From the NCBI GenBank assembly GCA_902779845.1, contig CACZCZ010000001.1:1-64000 (forward strand): a stretch of DNA of 64,000 bases. The letters are read 5' to 3'. The stretch is from an uncultured Bacteroidales bacterium (lineage in GTDB: Bacteria; Bacteroidota; Bacteroidia; Bacteroidales; Bacteroidaceae). Position numbers and translations under genes: made by a program. The notes under the pieces are model-generated. The model was given only the letters and a program-made list of their open reading frames with translations, was not told the DNA's origin and did not search any database. Positions 1 to 7,658 of the stretch are shown piece after piece (the first letter of the stretch is position 1; every line of letters starts with the position of its first letter).

Positions 1-256
1 CCGTGGGCACGTTCACCAGCGGCGTCTTGCCCTCGTAGGTGTAGCGCAGCACCTGCGCAATCGGGTAGCTGATGCTCACCTTCTTGGTCGAGAGCATCAA
101 CATTCCGTTGTTGAACCGCGTCTCCGGTTCATCAGTCAATTCATGCGTCACCTTCGTGCCGTTGGTGAACCACACCACCAGCCGCTGTGTCTCATCATCA
201 GCGCTCGCCACCATCGGCAGCACCAGCGCCAACATTACAAAAAGAATCTTTCTCAT
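1..256 (-). CDS. Small secreted protein, truncated by window edge
   Basis: The 5' part of a minus-strand gene; the 3' end lies outside the window. The ATG is at 254-256. The product starts with a signal peptide of about 19 residues (MRKILFVMLALVLPMVASA), followed by a polar region with VVWFTNGTKVTHEL and a later VLRYTYEG. The signal peptide is nearly the same as that of the gene at 2703, so the two are probably related. Similar starts, a short strand about using a value as a 'string' and then an LRYTYE-like strand, are common in small exported Prevotella and Bacteroides proteins, many of which end in a T9SS sorting tail. That tail cannot be seen here. A promoter box lies at 297-304. Function unknown. 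Confidence 0.75.
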   Translation of the reverse strand, partial: MRKILFVMLALVLPMVASADDETQRLVVWFTNGTKVTHELTDEPETRFNNGMLMLSTKKVSISYPIAQVLRYTYEGKTPLVNVPT

Positions 257-296
257 AGATATTTATAGGGTAGGTTGATTAATAATTTTTCGCCTA

Positions 297-304
297 CAAA
301 GTTA
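297..304 (-). promoter_or_regulatory. Bacteroidetes -7 box for the truncated secreted gene
   Basis: Reads TAACTTTG on the minus strand, matching TAnnTTTG, about 40 bases upstream of the ATG at 256. Confidence 0.6.
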
Positions 305-571
305 TATCCTTTATATAATATATGTGTCCCAAAATTGCAAAACATTGTCCCCAAATTGCAAAATTATACTCCTGAACATGCAAAACATGGTGTAATGCAG
401 GGATTTTATTGAGAACGACCACGTTGAAATTGCTGACTTCTGGGATGTAAGGCGCGATCCAGGCGCACTTGCTGACAGAATAAAGTAGCTGCAGAGCCCC
501 CTATCATAGCAGAAGGCCACCTTGCGGGGTGGCCTTCTTTCTTAGGCGCGTTCAGCACTGTTTCCAAAGAG
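305..571. other. Intergenic stretch without a supported gene
   Basis: Between the promoter of the truncated gene and the VapE flanking arm there is no convincing gene. It holds the duplicated hairpin at 511-538. A minus-strand open frame (406-630) starts MMKVAK inside the flanking arm but runs straight through the hairpin and has no recognisable domain, so it is not called. Confidence 0.5.
511..538. repeat. Duplicated hairpin (copy 1 of 2)
   Basis: Inverted repeat AGAAGGCCACC/GGTGGCCTTCT with a short loop, followed on the plus strand by a T-rich stretch. An almost identical hairpin, including the ATCATAGC flank in opposite orientation, lies at 4665-4692. It could act as a terminator or be a small mobile palindrome. 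Confidence 0.65.
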
Positions 572-664
572 TTTTTTGCAACCTTCATCATTTTTGATTT
601 AAGTGTTTGATTGACAAGAAGTTGCTTCAAAACAAACCTACATGGAACCTACACGGAACCTACA
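572..664. repeat. Left inverted arm flanking the VapE gene, with three 11-bp iterons
   Basis: AACCTACA recurs at 635, 646 and 657, exactly 11 bp apart. Read on the minus strand this arm matches 2114-2206 over about 90 bases: three TGTAGGTT iterons, then TTTTGAAG, TGTCAATCA and AAAATGATGAAGGT. The arms point outward from both ends of the VapE gene. Confidence 0.75.
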
Positions 665-678
665 TTTTTCATTTTTTA

Positions 679-1938
679 TCACGCCGCCGCTTGTCTGGGA
701 ATCGCATAGTAGTGAGCGCCGCTGGCTTTGCGCTGGCTCTTGAATCCCAGCTTGCGTAGGATGCGGCCGAGGTAGATGCTCAGGTTCTGGATGCACTTCA
801 CGGCAGGGTAACGGGAGCCGATGGTGCTGGCGATGTCGTCGAGCGCAATGGGCTGGCTGCTCTCATCGTCTTTGGGCAGACGGTAGAGGGCTTGCACGAG
901 AGGCGCGAGGTCGATTTCGTCCTGGAACTGCTCGTTGACCTGCTGGATGCGCTGTTCCTCCGCATTGGTGAACCAGTAGCGACGCTTCTCCTCGCGCAGG
1001 GCATGCAGCACCTGAGCGTAGAGCTGCTCGTAGTCGATAGCCGCCTCATTGTCAATGAGCTGTCCTTCGGGGATGCTCACGCAGATGTAGCGACGCGAGC
1101 CGGTAGGGTCGTGCAGGGGATGCTGGCAGTTGGTGGTGGCGATGAACGAGGCGTAGCGAGGGTTGTCCTCCTGCACGCGACCGAAGATGGGACGGCCGTT
1201 GACCTTGTTCCTCGAAATGGCAAACTTCAGGTTGGCCTGCTGCGTGGAGGTGATGCGGTCGAACTCGTCGATGATGACGAGCCCATTGTTGGAGAGCGCC
1301 AGATCGCGGTCGAACTTATTGCTCATGTTGAAGTGGTCGAGGACGTACTCCTGCAGGTGCTTGGGCAGCAGGCGGCGGCAGAAGATGGTCTTGCCACAGC
1401 CCTGAGGACCAATCAGCACGGGCACACTCTCGTTGGCATGCAGCGTGTCCATCTGCAGCCAGTGGGCCACCATCGACAGATGCCAGGTTTTGAGCCATTC
1501 CACCGCCTCCTCGCTGATGCCAGGCAGGCGGCTGTAGAGTTCGCGGAGGTAGTCGGTACCATCCCACGCAGGCAGGTGGTCGAGCCAGTCGCGGAAGGGA
1601 TCGTACTCGGGCACTTCGGTGGAGAAGACATATTCTTCTATGTTCGTACGCGCGTGAGCCACCTCGGGCAGCATCTTCTTGGCGGTACGCACGATGGTGT
1701 TCATCGCCGCATCCGTAAGAGGCTGGAAGCGAGGCTCCACAGGCAGGTACAGCTGCAGGCCATCGGGCGTGAAGCCAGCGGGCTCCAAGTCCGTACCATC
1801 GCGCTGCTCGCGATACTCAATCTTCTTGTTAAACGTGTTACGACGGAATTCGTAGCGCTGGAGAAATTGCTCCGTCAACTCAATTTCTTGCGACACACCC
1901 TCCTGGAGGGCTGCCGCCTGATTTTGATAGTTTTTCAT
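679..1938 (-). CDS. VapE-family (virulence-associated E) P-loop ATPase
   Basis: A 419-residue protein resembling the VapE/VirE family, whose members occur in phages, satellites and Bacteroidetes accessory DNA and look like the helicase half of primase-helicases. Residues 177-184 form a Walker A (GPQGCGKT), residues 220-227 a Walker B (LVIIDEFD), and ATTN near 267-270 fits a sensor position. The region before (DWLDHLPAWDGTDYL) and the arginine-rich TGSRRYI after it fit the family. No primase domain and no HU, amidase or integrase partner is present beside it. The start is the ATG at 1938; a promoter box lies at 1994-2001. It sits alone between inverted iteron arms, which suggests a self-contained element. 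A role in replication is inference. Confidence 0.85.
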   Translation of the reverse strand: MKNYQNQAAALQEGVSQEIELTEQFLQRYEFRRNTFNKKIEYREQRDGTDLEPAGFTPDGLQLYLPVEPRFQPLTDAAMNTIVRTAKKMLPEVAHARTNIEEYVFSTEVPEYDPFRDWLDHLPAWDGTDYLRELYSRLPGISEEAVEWLKTWHLSMVAHWLQMDTLHANESVPVLIGPQGCGKTIFCRRLLPKHLQEYVLDHFNMSNKFDRDLALSNNGLVIIDEFDRITSTQQANLKFAISRNKVNGRPIFGRVQEDNPRYASFIATTNCQHPLHDPTGSRRYICVSIPEGQLIDNEAAIDYEQLYAQVLHALREEKRRYWFTNAEEQRIQQVNEQFQDEIDLAPLVQALYRLPKDDESSQPIALDDIASTIGSRYPAVKCIQNLSIYLGRILRKLGFKSQRKASGAHYYAIPRQAAA

Positions 1939-1993
1939 AGTGTTTTTAAGGTCGATTCAGTGCCAGACAACATGTACTGGTTGAAATCGGCTG

Positions 1994-2001
1994 CAAAGTT
2001 A
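1994..2001 (-). promoter_or_regulatory. -7 box for the VapE gene
   Basis: Reads TAACTTTG on the minus strand, 56 bases upstream of the VapE ATG and inside the iteron-arm boundary at 2114. Confidence 0.6.
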
Positions 2002-2113
2002 CAAATTATTTTTCATATTTCCTAGTTTTTTTCACGTATCGTTAGGGAAAAAAGCACGCGCGCTCTCCATCTCTTTCAATTTCAAGGGCTTATGTTTGCA
2101 GAAAAAGTCATCA

Positions 2114-2206
2114 TGTAGGTTCCGTGTAGGTTTGATGTAGGTTTGTTTTGAAGTAGTTCGCTGTCAATCAGTCGATTATGCCGAAAATGATGAAGGTAGC
2201 AAAAAT
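2114..2206. repeat. Right inverted arm flanking the VapE gene, with three 11-bp iterons
   Basis: TGTAGGTT recurs at 2114, 2125 and 2136 with 11-bp spacing, followed by sequence matching the reverse complement of 572-664. Both arms contain a short frame beginning MMKVAK; here it stops after eight codons, so it is probably not a gene. Confidence 0.75.
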
Positions 2207-2259
2207 ATCATGAAGCACGACTTTTTATCTCAAGTCGCTCATCAGCATTGATGCCAAAT

Positions 2260-2517
2260 GACGTTGTGCCGTGTTCCACCGGTGGAACTCGACGAAAGAG
2301 CATGGTCTTATGGCCGTAAGACCTTGCTCTTACAGCGTGAAGACCTTGCTCTTTCGAGTGGACCACCTTGGTGATCCACCCAACGCGCCATACCCTTCAC
2401 GCGTTTCTCACCAGTGAGAAAACCAATCACACCATACTGCGTTGGCGTTTGCAGCATGGTTCGTTGGCATTTGCACCTTGCTGCATCGCGCTTCGATGCT
2501 TGGTGCGTGCAAAAGTA
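2260..2517 (-). ncRNA. Candidate orphan transcript, palindrome-rich (locus 1)
   Basis: A -7 box (TACTTTTG on the minus strand, 2510-2517) faces no gene before VapE. Downstream lie GCATCG-AAGCG-CGATGC, a second small hairpin, paired AAGACC/GGTCTT words, and the perfect palindrome GTTCCACCGGTGGAAC at 2273-2288. The first 60 or so bases match the transcript-like segment upstream of 52459, and the later palindromes resemble those at 24909-25020. No clear terminator is seen. The open frame through it (2308-2529) has no protein-like features. Transcription is inferred. Confidence 0.35.
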
Positions 2518-2654
2518 CAACATCTCCATTGCGGTTCACGAATGTTTCCGCAACTTTATTTGAATGTTACACAATTTTACACTCATTATCCGTACAAATT
2601 GCAGATGAGGGCATGAAATATGGGGATTCCTTTGGTGGATACAGGAAACATGCC

Positions 2655-2662
2655 TATATTTG
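2655..2662 (+). promoter_or_regulatory. -7 box for the small secreted protein at 2703
   Basis: TATATTTG, 40 bases upstream of the ATG. Confidence 0.6.
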
Positions 2663-2702
2663 CCGCGAAAGTATTTGAAAATCTAATAATAATTATGAGC
2701 TT

Positions 2703-3206
2703 ATGAAAAAAGTTCTGTTGCTTCTGATGGCGCTGGTGCTGCCGATGGTGGCGAGTGCACCTCTGCAAGCCGATGAGTATGAGTACCTGTGGTTGTATAG
2801 CCCAGCGCCCTCTGAGCCCCAATCCTATGCCATAGCTGACTTACAGAAGATCACCTTTGGCGAGGAGGCGCTGCAGGTGCATCTCAAGAGCCAGCCGGCG
2901 CCTGTCACGTGGGCCTATGCCAACTTATATAAGATGTCTCTTGAGGCAGTCCCCACCACTGCCGTCAAGCGCGTGGCAAAGGCATCCGACCTGGCCGTCA
3001 TTCAGTCCTCGTCGGAGCTGCGCGTGGAAAGCCCTACGCCCCTGAAGTCTGTAGCCATCTATAACTTACAGGGGCGTCGCCTTGCCCTTTTCGGACAGAG
3101 CGAAACCTCAACCACCTATTCTCTGAAATCCCTTCCTGCAGGCGTCTATATCGTGCGTGCAGAGAATGCCACGCAGACGCAGGCCACCAAATTCGTTAAG
3201 CACTAA
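2703..3206 (+). CDS. Small exported protein with T9SS type A-like sorting tail
   Basis: A 167-residue protein with an N-terminal signal peptide (MKKVLLLLMALVLPMVASA) nearly the same as that of the truncated gene at 1-256. The last 70 or so residues look like a type IX secretion C-terminal sorting domain: a strand with VAIYNLQGRRL, then SLPAGVYIVRA and a basic end KFVKH. The middle (IADLQKITFGEEALQVH) resembles strands found in small exported Prevotella proteins. It would cross the inner membrane by Sec and the outer membrane by the T9SS, of which porT, sprE and porX are in this window. The next gene begins 14 bases downstream and is probably co-transcribed. Function unknown. Confidence 0.8.
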   Translation: MKKVLLLLMALVLPMVASAPLQADEYEYLWLYSPAPSEPQSYAIADLQKITFGEEALQVHLKSQPAPVTWAYANLYKMSLEAVPTTAVKRVAKASDLAVIQSSSELRVESPTPLKSVAIYNLQGRRLALFGQSETSTTYSLKSLPAGVYIVRAENATQTQATKFVKH

Positions 3207-3220
3207 TACTACGTAGGAAT

Positions 3221-4654
3221 ATGAAAGCACGTTTTTTCTTCATCATAGCTTCAGCCCTATTGATAGCGACCTCTGCCATCGCACAGACTCGTGAAATCCA
3301 GATCTATAAAGGCGGCAACGTGATCAAGTTCTTTTCCTTCAATGAGGTGGACAGCGCAAAAGTCGTTTATACCGCAAAGAACGTGACCGCCACAGCCGTC
3401 GACCTTGGGCTCTCTGTGAAATGGGCAGACATGAATGTGGGAGCTGGCAGAGCGGAGGACTACGGCTCCTATTTCGCCTGGGGCGAGACGGCGCCCAAGA
3501 GAGAGTACACCTGGAACACATACACCTGGTGCGAAGGCTCCAATACGACGATGACCAAGTACTGCAACGACAGTTCCTATGGAATAGAAGACTATCTGTC
3601 AACGCTGGAAGCCGCAGACGATGCAGCCCATGAGAACTGGGGTGGTGCATGGCGTATGCCGACAGAAAGCGAACTCGATGAATTGCTTAGCAACTGCACA
3701 TGGAAGTGGGTCACGCAGGATGGCGTGAACGGTCAGCTCGTCACCGGCCCCAACGGCAACAGCATCTTCCTCCCCGCTACTGGCTGGATAGATAAATTGG
3801 CCCGTGCCAACGCAGGGTCCTATGGCTGCTATTACTCGTCAGCGCTTTCCTCTGAACGTTCCGACAGAGCCCGGGCCATGTACATCAGCAATGGTGGCTC
3901 CGGCCTGTACGACACGTCCAGGATAAGCGGTTACGCCGTACGCCCTGTCCTGCCTCCTACGGCTTACGCCAAGGCACCAGAGCTGCAAGTGTTCAAGGGC
4001 AACGACCTCGTCTGGTCGATAGCTGTCAGCGAAATCGACAGCGCCAAAGTCGTGGAGATCCCCGTCCATGCCGTTGACATGGGACTTTCGGTGTTCTGGG
4101 CCGACATGAATGTGGGAGCCGAGAAGCCTGAAGAATACGGCAACTATTATTCTTGGGGTGAGACGCGTCCCAAGGACGACTACAGCTTTACTAACTATCA
4201 ATGGTGGGACAATGGTTTCACCAAGTACTGCACCGGCGACGAGCATGGAATGACGGATCACAAAAGCATACTGGATTTGTCCGACGACGCCGCCAATGCC
4301 AACTGGGGCAGCACGTGGCGCACGCCAACGATAGAAGAGATCAGGGAACTGGCGAACCGTTGTCAATGGCACTGGACAGAACGCAACGGCGTGGAAGGCT
4401 TTCAGGTCACTGGCCCCAGCGGCAACAGCATCTTCCTTCCCCCAGCAGGCTATTACGAAGGTTCAGAGGGTAAGAACGTCAACCGCCACGGCTTGTATTG
4501 GTCATCAACGCTATACACCTATGGCCTCGACTATAAAATTGATCAACGCGCGCATTGCCTCTTTATTAATAATGATATTATGGAATACCGCGGTATAGAT
4601 GCCATCGAACGTTTCAAGGGCTTTCCAGTTCGTCCGGTCATAAAGATTCGTTAG
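3221..4654 (+). CDS. Secreted protein with two FISUMP-like repeats
   Basis: A 477-residue exported protein. Residues 1-21 form a signal peptide ending AIA. Two repeats of about 200 residues follow. Each starts with a REIQIYKGG- or LQVFKGND-like strand and a SAKVV motif, then VDLGLSV(K/F)WADMNVGA, SWGE/AWGE, a YC-containing loop, WGG/WGS..WR(M/T)PT, NGNSIFLP and a final RPV. This pattern resembles the FISUMP domain (Fibrobacter succinogenes major paralogous domain) common in Bacteroidetes surface proteins. The two copies in one chain point to an internal duplication. No T9SS tail is visible. It follows the gene at 2703 after 14 bases. Binding function is unknown. Confidence 0.75.
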   Translation: MKARFFFIIASALLIATSAIAQTREIQIYKGGNVIKFFSFNEVDSAKVVYTAKNVTATAVDLGLSVKWADMNVGAGRAEDYGSYFAWGETAPKREYTWNTYTWCEGSNTTMTKYCNDSSYGIEDYLSTLEAADDAAHENWGGAWRMPTESELDELLSNCTWKWVTQDGVNGQLVTGPNGNSIFLPATGWIDKLARANAGSYGCYYSSALSSERSDRARAMYISNGGSGLYDTSRISGYAVRPVLPPTAYAKAPELQVFKGNDLVWSIAVSEIDSAKVVEIPVHAVDMGLSVFWADMNVGAEKPEEYGNYYSWGETRPKDDYSFTNYQWWDNGFTKYCTGDEHGMTDHKSILDLSDDAANANWGSTWRTPTIEEIRELANRCQWHWTERNGVEGFQVTGPSGNSIFLPPAGYYEGSEGKNVNRHGLYWSSTLYTYGLDYKIDQRAHCLFINNDIMEYRGIDAIERFKGFPVRPVIKIR

Positions 4655-4664
4655 AATGCACGAT

Positions 4665-4692
4665 AGAAGGCCACCTTGCGGGGCGGCCTTCT
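4665..4692. terminator. Hairpin between converging genes (copy 2 of the duplicated hairpin)
   Basis: AGAAGGCCACC/GGGCGGCCTTCT inverted repeat between the stop of the FISUMP-like gene and the stop of porT. It is placed to end both transcripts, although no long T run follows. It matches the hairpin at 511-538, with one arm base changed. Confidence 0.55.
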
Positions 4693-4726
4693 GCTATGAT
4701 GGGATTTCGGGGGAACTTGGGGGTGG

Positions 4727-5431
4727 TTACTCGAAATAGAAGGAGAGGACAATCATGGAGGCGCGGCCGCGATCGAGGCTGTTGGTGTACTTCATCAGGG
4801 TTTGGTCGATGAGGTCGCTGCGGTCGTGGACAATGATGTCGCGGAGGCCGAAGCAGAACTTCAGCTCGGGAATCAGCTTGAAGTAGCGGAGGTAGATGTC
4901 ACAGCCCAGACCGATCTCGAGATAGCAGTCGAAACGCTCGGTGAGCAGGGCGTTGTGCTTGCGGGCGGTGAGGTCTATGCAGGGCGAGGCGCCGAGGCAG
5001 ACGTAGGGGCGGAAGTTGTTGTAGCGGGGCGCTGCCACCTTCAGCAGCAAGGGCAGCGAGATGTAGGTGGACTTGATGTTCTGTGTGGAGTCGCGACCGC
5101 TGAGCTGCTCGTGGAAGACGACGTGCTTCTGACCGAAATGCAGAGAGGGCTGCAGGCGCAGACCAAAAGTCTTGTTCAGACGCAGCTCGCCCACGACGCC
5201 CACGGAGAAGCCCGGCTGGAAGTTATCGACCTCGGTGAACCATTGCTGGCCGGTGGCGGGGTCGATGTAGCCGTTGTTGGTCAGCTCCATGTCCATCATG
5301 TTCAAGCCGATGAAAAAGCCATAGTGCAGGAAGCGGTTATCCAGATACGGGCGGTTCTGGATACGAGGCTCCTGCGCTGCGGCAGGCAGCACGGCGAGAA
5401 CTGTGAGAAGTATGATGATTGCGCGTTTCAT
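4727..5431 (-). CDS. porT: PorT-family outer membrane protein of the type IX secretion system
   Basis: A 234-residue protein with a signal peptide (about 1-19, ending AAAQ) and a small beta-barrel pattern: alternating strands, FFIGLNMMDMEL near the start, LRLQPSLHFGQKHV, YISLPLLLKV and a C-terminal FYFE. Length, the N-terminal RPYLDNRFLHYGFFIGLN motif and the barrel fit PorT/SprT, which is needed for T9SS export and gliding. It is far from other por genes here, as is common in Bacteroidetes. The alternative is a related PorT-like porin without a secretion role. The gene runs toward the FISUMP-like gene; the start is the ATG at 5431. Confidence 0.75.
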   Translation of the reverse strand: MKRAIIILLTVLAVLPAAAQEPRIQNRPYLDNRFLHYGFFIGLNMMDMELTNNGYIDPATGQQWFTEVDNFQPGFSVGVVGELRLNKTFGLRLQPSLHFGQKHVVFHEQLSGRDSTQNIKSTYISLPLLLKVAAPRYNNFRPYVCLGASPCIDLTARKHNALLTERFDCYLEIGLGCDIYLRYFKLIPELKFCFGLRDIIVHDRSDLIDQTLMKYTNSLDRGRASMIVLSFYFE

Positions 5432-5537
5432 CTTCTATATAACGCACGCAGGGATGGTTTTATTGTGCTGAGGAAGCACAGATGAGACGTGCAAGGTGCT
5501 GAAAAGTGGGCGGAAAGTACAGATTTTCATGATTTTT

Positions 5538-5569
5538 CTTGCACGTTCATGAGAAAAACAGTACTTTTG
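5538..5569 (+). promoter_or_regulatory. Promoter of the rimP-nusA-infB operon
   Basis: TACTTTTG at 5562-5569 with a CTTG near -33 about 20 bases upstream. It lies inside the longer open frame that extends upstream of rimP, which supports the internal start at 5696. Confidence 0.65.
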
Positions 5570-5695
5570 CAGCGCAAAAGAAACGTAGCGAGGAAGCGAG
5601 GGGCCCCCGAGGTTCTTCGCTTCACTCTTTCAAGAGGTTCACGGTTACAGTTTCTTTCTGCACGAAACGTAACGCTAAACGAAAAACAAAATCGC

Positions 5696-6163
5696 ATGAT
5701 TGACAAAGCAAAAGTGCAAGCATTGGTTGAGCAATGGCTCCAGGGTAAAGACTACTTCCTGACGGATCTCACCGTCACGCCCGATGACTGTATCACTGTG
5801 GAAATCGACCAGGCCGAAGGGGTTTGGATTGAGGACTGCGTGCAGTTGTCCCGCTTCATCGAGGATCATCTCTCGCGCGACGAAGAGGACTATGAACTGG
5901 AAGTGGGCAGCGCCGGACTGGGGCAACCCTTCAAGGTGCTGCGCCAATGGCAGAATCATGTGGGCAAGACGGTGGAAGTCATCACCACCGACGGCCGCAA
6001 GCTGAAGGGCACCCTTCAGGCCGCCGATGCCGAACAGATCACCCTTGCCGTACGCCAGAAGGTGCAGGTGGAGGGCAAGAAGCGCCCCGTCATGCAGGAC
6101 GTGGTCATCACACTGCCGATGGCAGAGGTGAAGAGCGGACGATACCTCCTGGATTTCAAATGA
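5696..6163 (+). CDS. rimP: Ribosome maturation factor RimP
   Basis: A 155-residue RimP, which helps assemble the 30S subunit. The N-terminal alpha/beta domain carries VEIDQAEGVWIEDCVQLSRFIE and YELEVGSAGLGQPF, and the C-terminal SH3-like part carries VGKTVEVITTDGRKLKGTL. The frame stays open to 5489, but the start is placed at the ATG 5696 because the promoter box at 5562-5569 lies inside the longer frame and family proteins start here. It heads the rimP-nusA-infB operon found in most bacteria; a 35-base start/stop-rich spacer leads to nusA. Confidence 0.92.
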   Translation: MIDKAKVQALVEQWLQGKDYFLTDLTVTPDDCITVEIDQAEGVWIEDCVQLSRFIEDHLSRDEEDYELEVGSAGLGQPFKVLRQWQNHVGKTVEVITTDGRKLKGTLQAADAEQITLAVRQKVQVEGKKRPVMQDVVITLPMAEVKSGRYLLDFK

Positions 6164-6198
6164 TAAATGATAAATAATAAATGATAAATAAAAGATAA

Positions 6199-7491
6199 AT
6201 GGCAAAGAAACAAAACAACGCACTCATCGACACTTTCGCTGAGTTCAAGGAAACAAAGAACATCGACCGCGCCACCCTGGTGAGCGTGCTCGAAGAGAGC
6301 TTCCGCAACGTCATCGCTAAGATGAAGGGCACGGACGAGAACTACGACGTCATCGTGAACCCCGACAAGGGCGACTTCGAAATCTACTGCAACCGCACCG
6401 TGGTGCCCGACGACGAAGTCACCGACCCCAACATGCAGATCTCCCTCACCGAGGCCCGTCAGATTGCCGACGACTACGAGGTGGGCGAGGACGTCTCCGA
6501 GCCCGTGGACTTCTCCAAGTTCGGCCGTCGCGCCATCCTGACACTGCGCCAGACGCTGGCATCGCGCATCCTGGAACTGGAGCACGACGCCCTCTACAAC
6601 AAGTACAAGGACATGGTCGGCGAGGTCATCTCTGCAGAGGTCTATCAGGTGTGGCACAAGGAAGTGCTGCTGCTCGACGAGGAGGGCAACGAACTGCTGC
6701 TGCCCAAGAACGAGCAGATCCCCGGCGACTTCTTCCGCAAGGGCGAACCCGCCCGCGCCGTGGTGGCCCGCGTAGATAACTCTACCGGCAACCCCAAGAT
6801 CATCCTCTCACGCACCAGCCCCGTCTTCCTGCAGCGACTGCTGGAGGCTGAGGTGCCCGAGATTGCCGAGGGCATCATCGCCATCCGCAAGATTGCCCGC
6901 GTGCCGGGCGAGCGTGCCAAGATTGCCGTGGAGAGCTTCGACGACCGCGTAGATCCCGTAGGAGCCTGCGTAGGTGTGCGCGGCAGCCGTGTCCATGGCA
7001 TCGTGCGCGAGCTGAAGGGCGAGAACCTCGATGTCATCCAGTGGACCAGCAACCTGCAGCTGCTCATCGCACGCGCTCTCGGTCCTGCCGAGATCAACAG
7101 CATCAACCTCGACACCGAGAGCAAGCACTGCGAGGTGTATCTCGATCCCGATCAGGTCAGCCTTGCCATCGGTAAGGGCGGCTTGAACATCCGTCTGGCA
7201 TCCATGCTCACCGACACCGTCATCGATGTCTATCGCGAGGTGCAGGGCAGCGAGGAGGAAGAGCTCGAGGACGACATCTACCTCGACGACTTCAAGGATG
7301 AGATCGACGAGTGGGTCATCGAGGAACTGAAGAAGAACGGATGGACAACGGCCCGCTCCGTGCTCGAAGCTCCCCGCGAGATGCTCATCAAGAACGCCGA
7401 CCTCGAAGAGGAGACGGTGGATGAGGTGCTCCGCATCCTCAAGGCTGAATTTGCCGATGAGGAAGAGGATCAATCTCCTGCGGAGAGTTGA
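6199..7491 (+). CDS. nusA: Transcription termination/antitermination factor NusA
   Basis: A 430-residue NusA, which binds RNA polymerase and nascent RNA and affects pausing, termination and antitermination. The N-terminal domain starts IDTFAEFKETKNID; an S1 domain runs about 130-200; two KH domains follow, with VRGSRVHGIVREL and GKGGLNIRLAS motifs. The C-terminal part (after about 360) is acidic and has one helix-rich repeat (LKKNGWTTARSVLEA), so it lacks the two long acidic repeats of E. coli NusA, which is normal outside proteobacteria. It sits between rimP and infB, with a 167-base AT-rich spacer before infB. Confidence 0.95.
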   Translation: MAKKQNNALIDTFAEFKETKNIDRATLVSVLEESFRNVIAKMKGTDENYDVIVNPDKGDFEIYCNRTVVPDDEVTDPNMQISLTEARQIADDYEVGEDVSEPVDFSKFGRRAILTLRQTLASRILELEHDALYNKYKDMVGEVISAEVYQVWHKEVLLLDEEGNELLLPKNEQIPGDFFRKGEPARAVVARVDNSTGNPKIILSRTSPVFLQRLLEAEVPEIAEGIIAIRKIARVPGERAKIAVESFDDRVDPVGACVGVRGSRVHGIVRELKGENLDVIQWTSNLQLLIARALGPAEINSINLDTESKHCEVYLDPDQVSLAIGKGGLNIRLASMLTDTVIDVYREVQGSEEEELEDDIYLDDFKDEIDEWVIEELKKNGWTTARSVLEAPREMLIKNADLEEETVDEVLRILKAEFADEEEDQSPAES

Positions 7492-7647
7492 TAATGTATA
7501 ATGTATAATTGATAATGTATAATTGGCTGCGCATACAAGTTGGATCTCATGCAGATAAGCTATGAAATACATTATACATTATCAATTATACATTAACCCC
7601 ATCCCATGCGCAGCCTCAATTATACATTATACATTATCAATTATCAA
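7489..7647. repeat. Long imperfect inverted repeat between nusA and infB
   Basis: The left arm (7489-7534) and right arm (7606-7647) pair through repeated TTGATAATGTATAAT words and end in GGCTGCGCAT/ATGCGCAGCC. A third copy of the AT-rich word lies in the middle (7569-7594). It is made of the same type of short repeat that fills other gene junctions here. Confidence 0.7.
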
Positions 7648-7658
7648 CTAAAAAGCTT

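Noticed and set aside
406..630. 74-codon minus-strand frame downstream of VapE (MMKVAKNS...)
   Set aside because: Runs through the duplicated hairpin, ends in an unrelated basic stretch; the matching frame in the other arm stops after eight codons.
892..2025. 377-codon plus-strand frame opposite VapE
   Set aside because: Shadow of the VapE gene; the product is low in complexity (V/L/H/E-rich) and has no domain.
5489..5695. N-terminal extension of rimP
   Set aside because: Contains the promoter box and lacks family similarity; the ATG at 5696 gives the normal protein.
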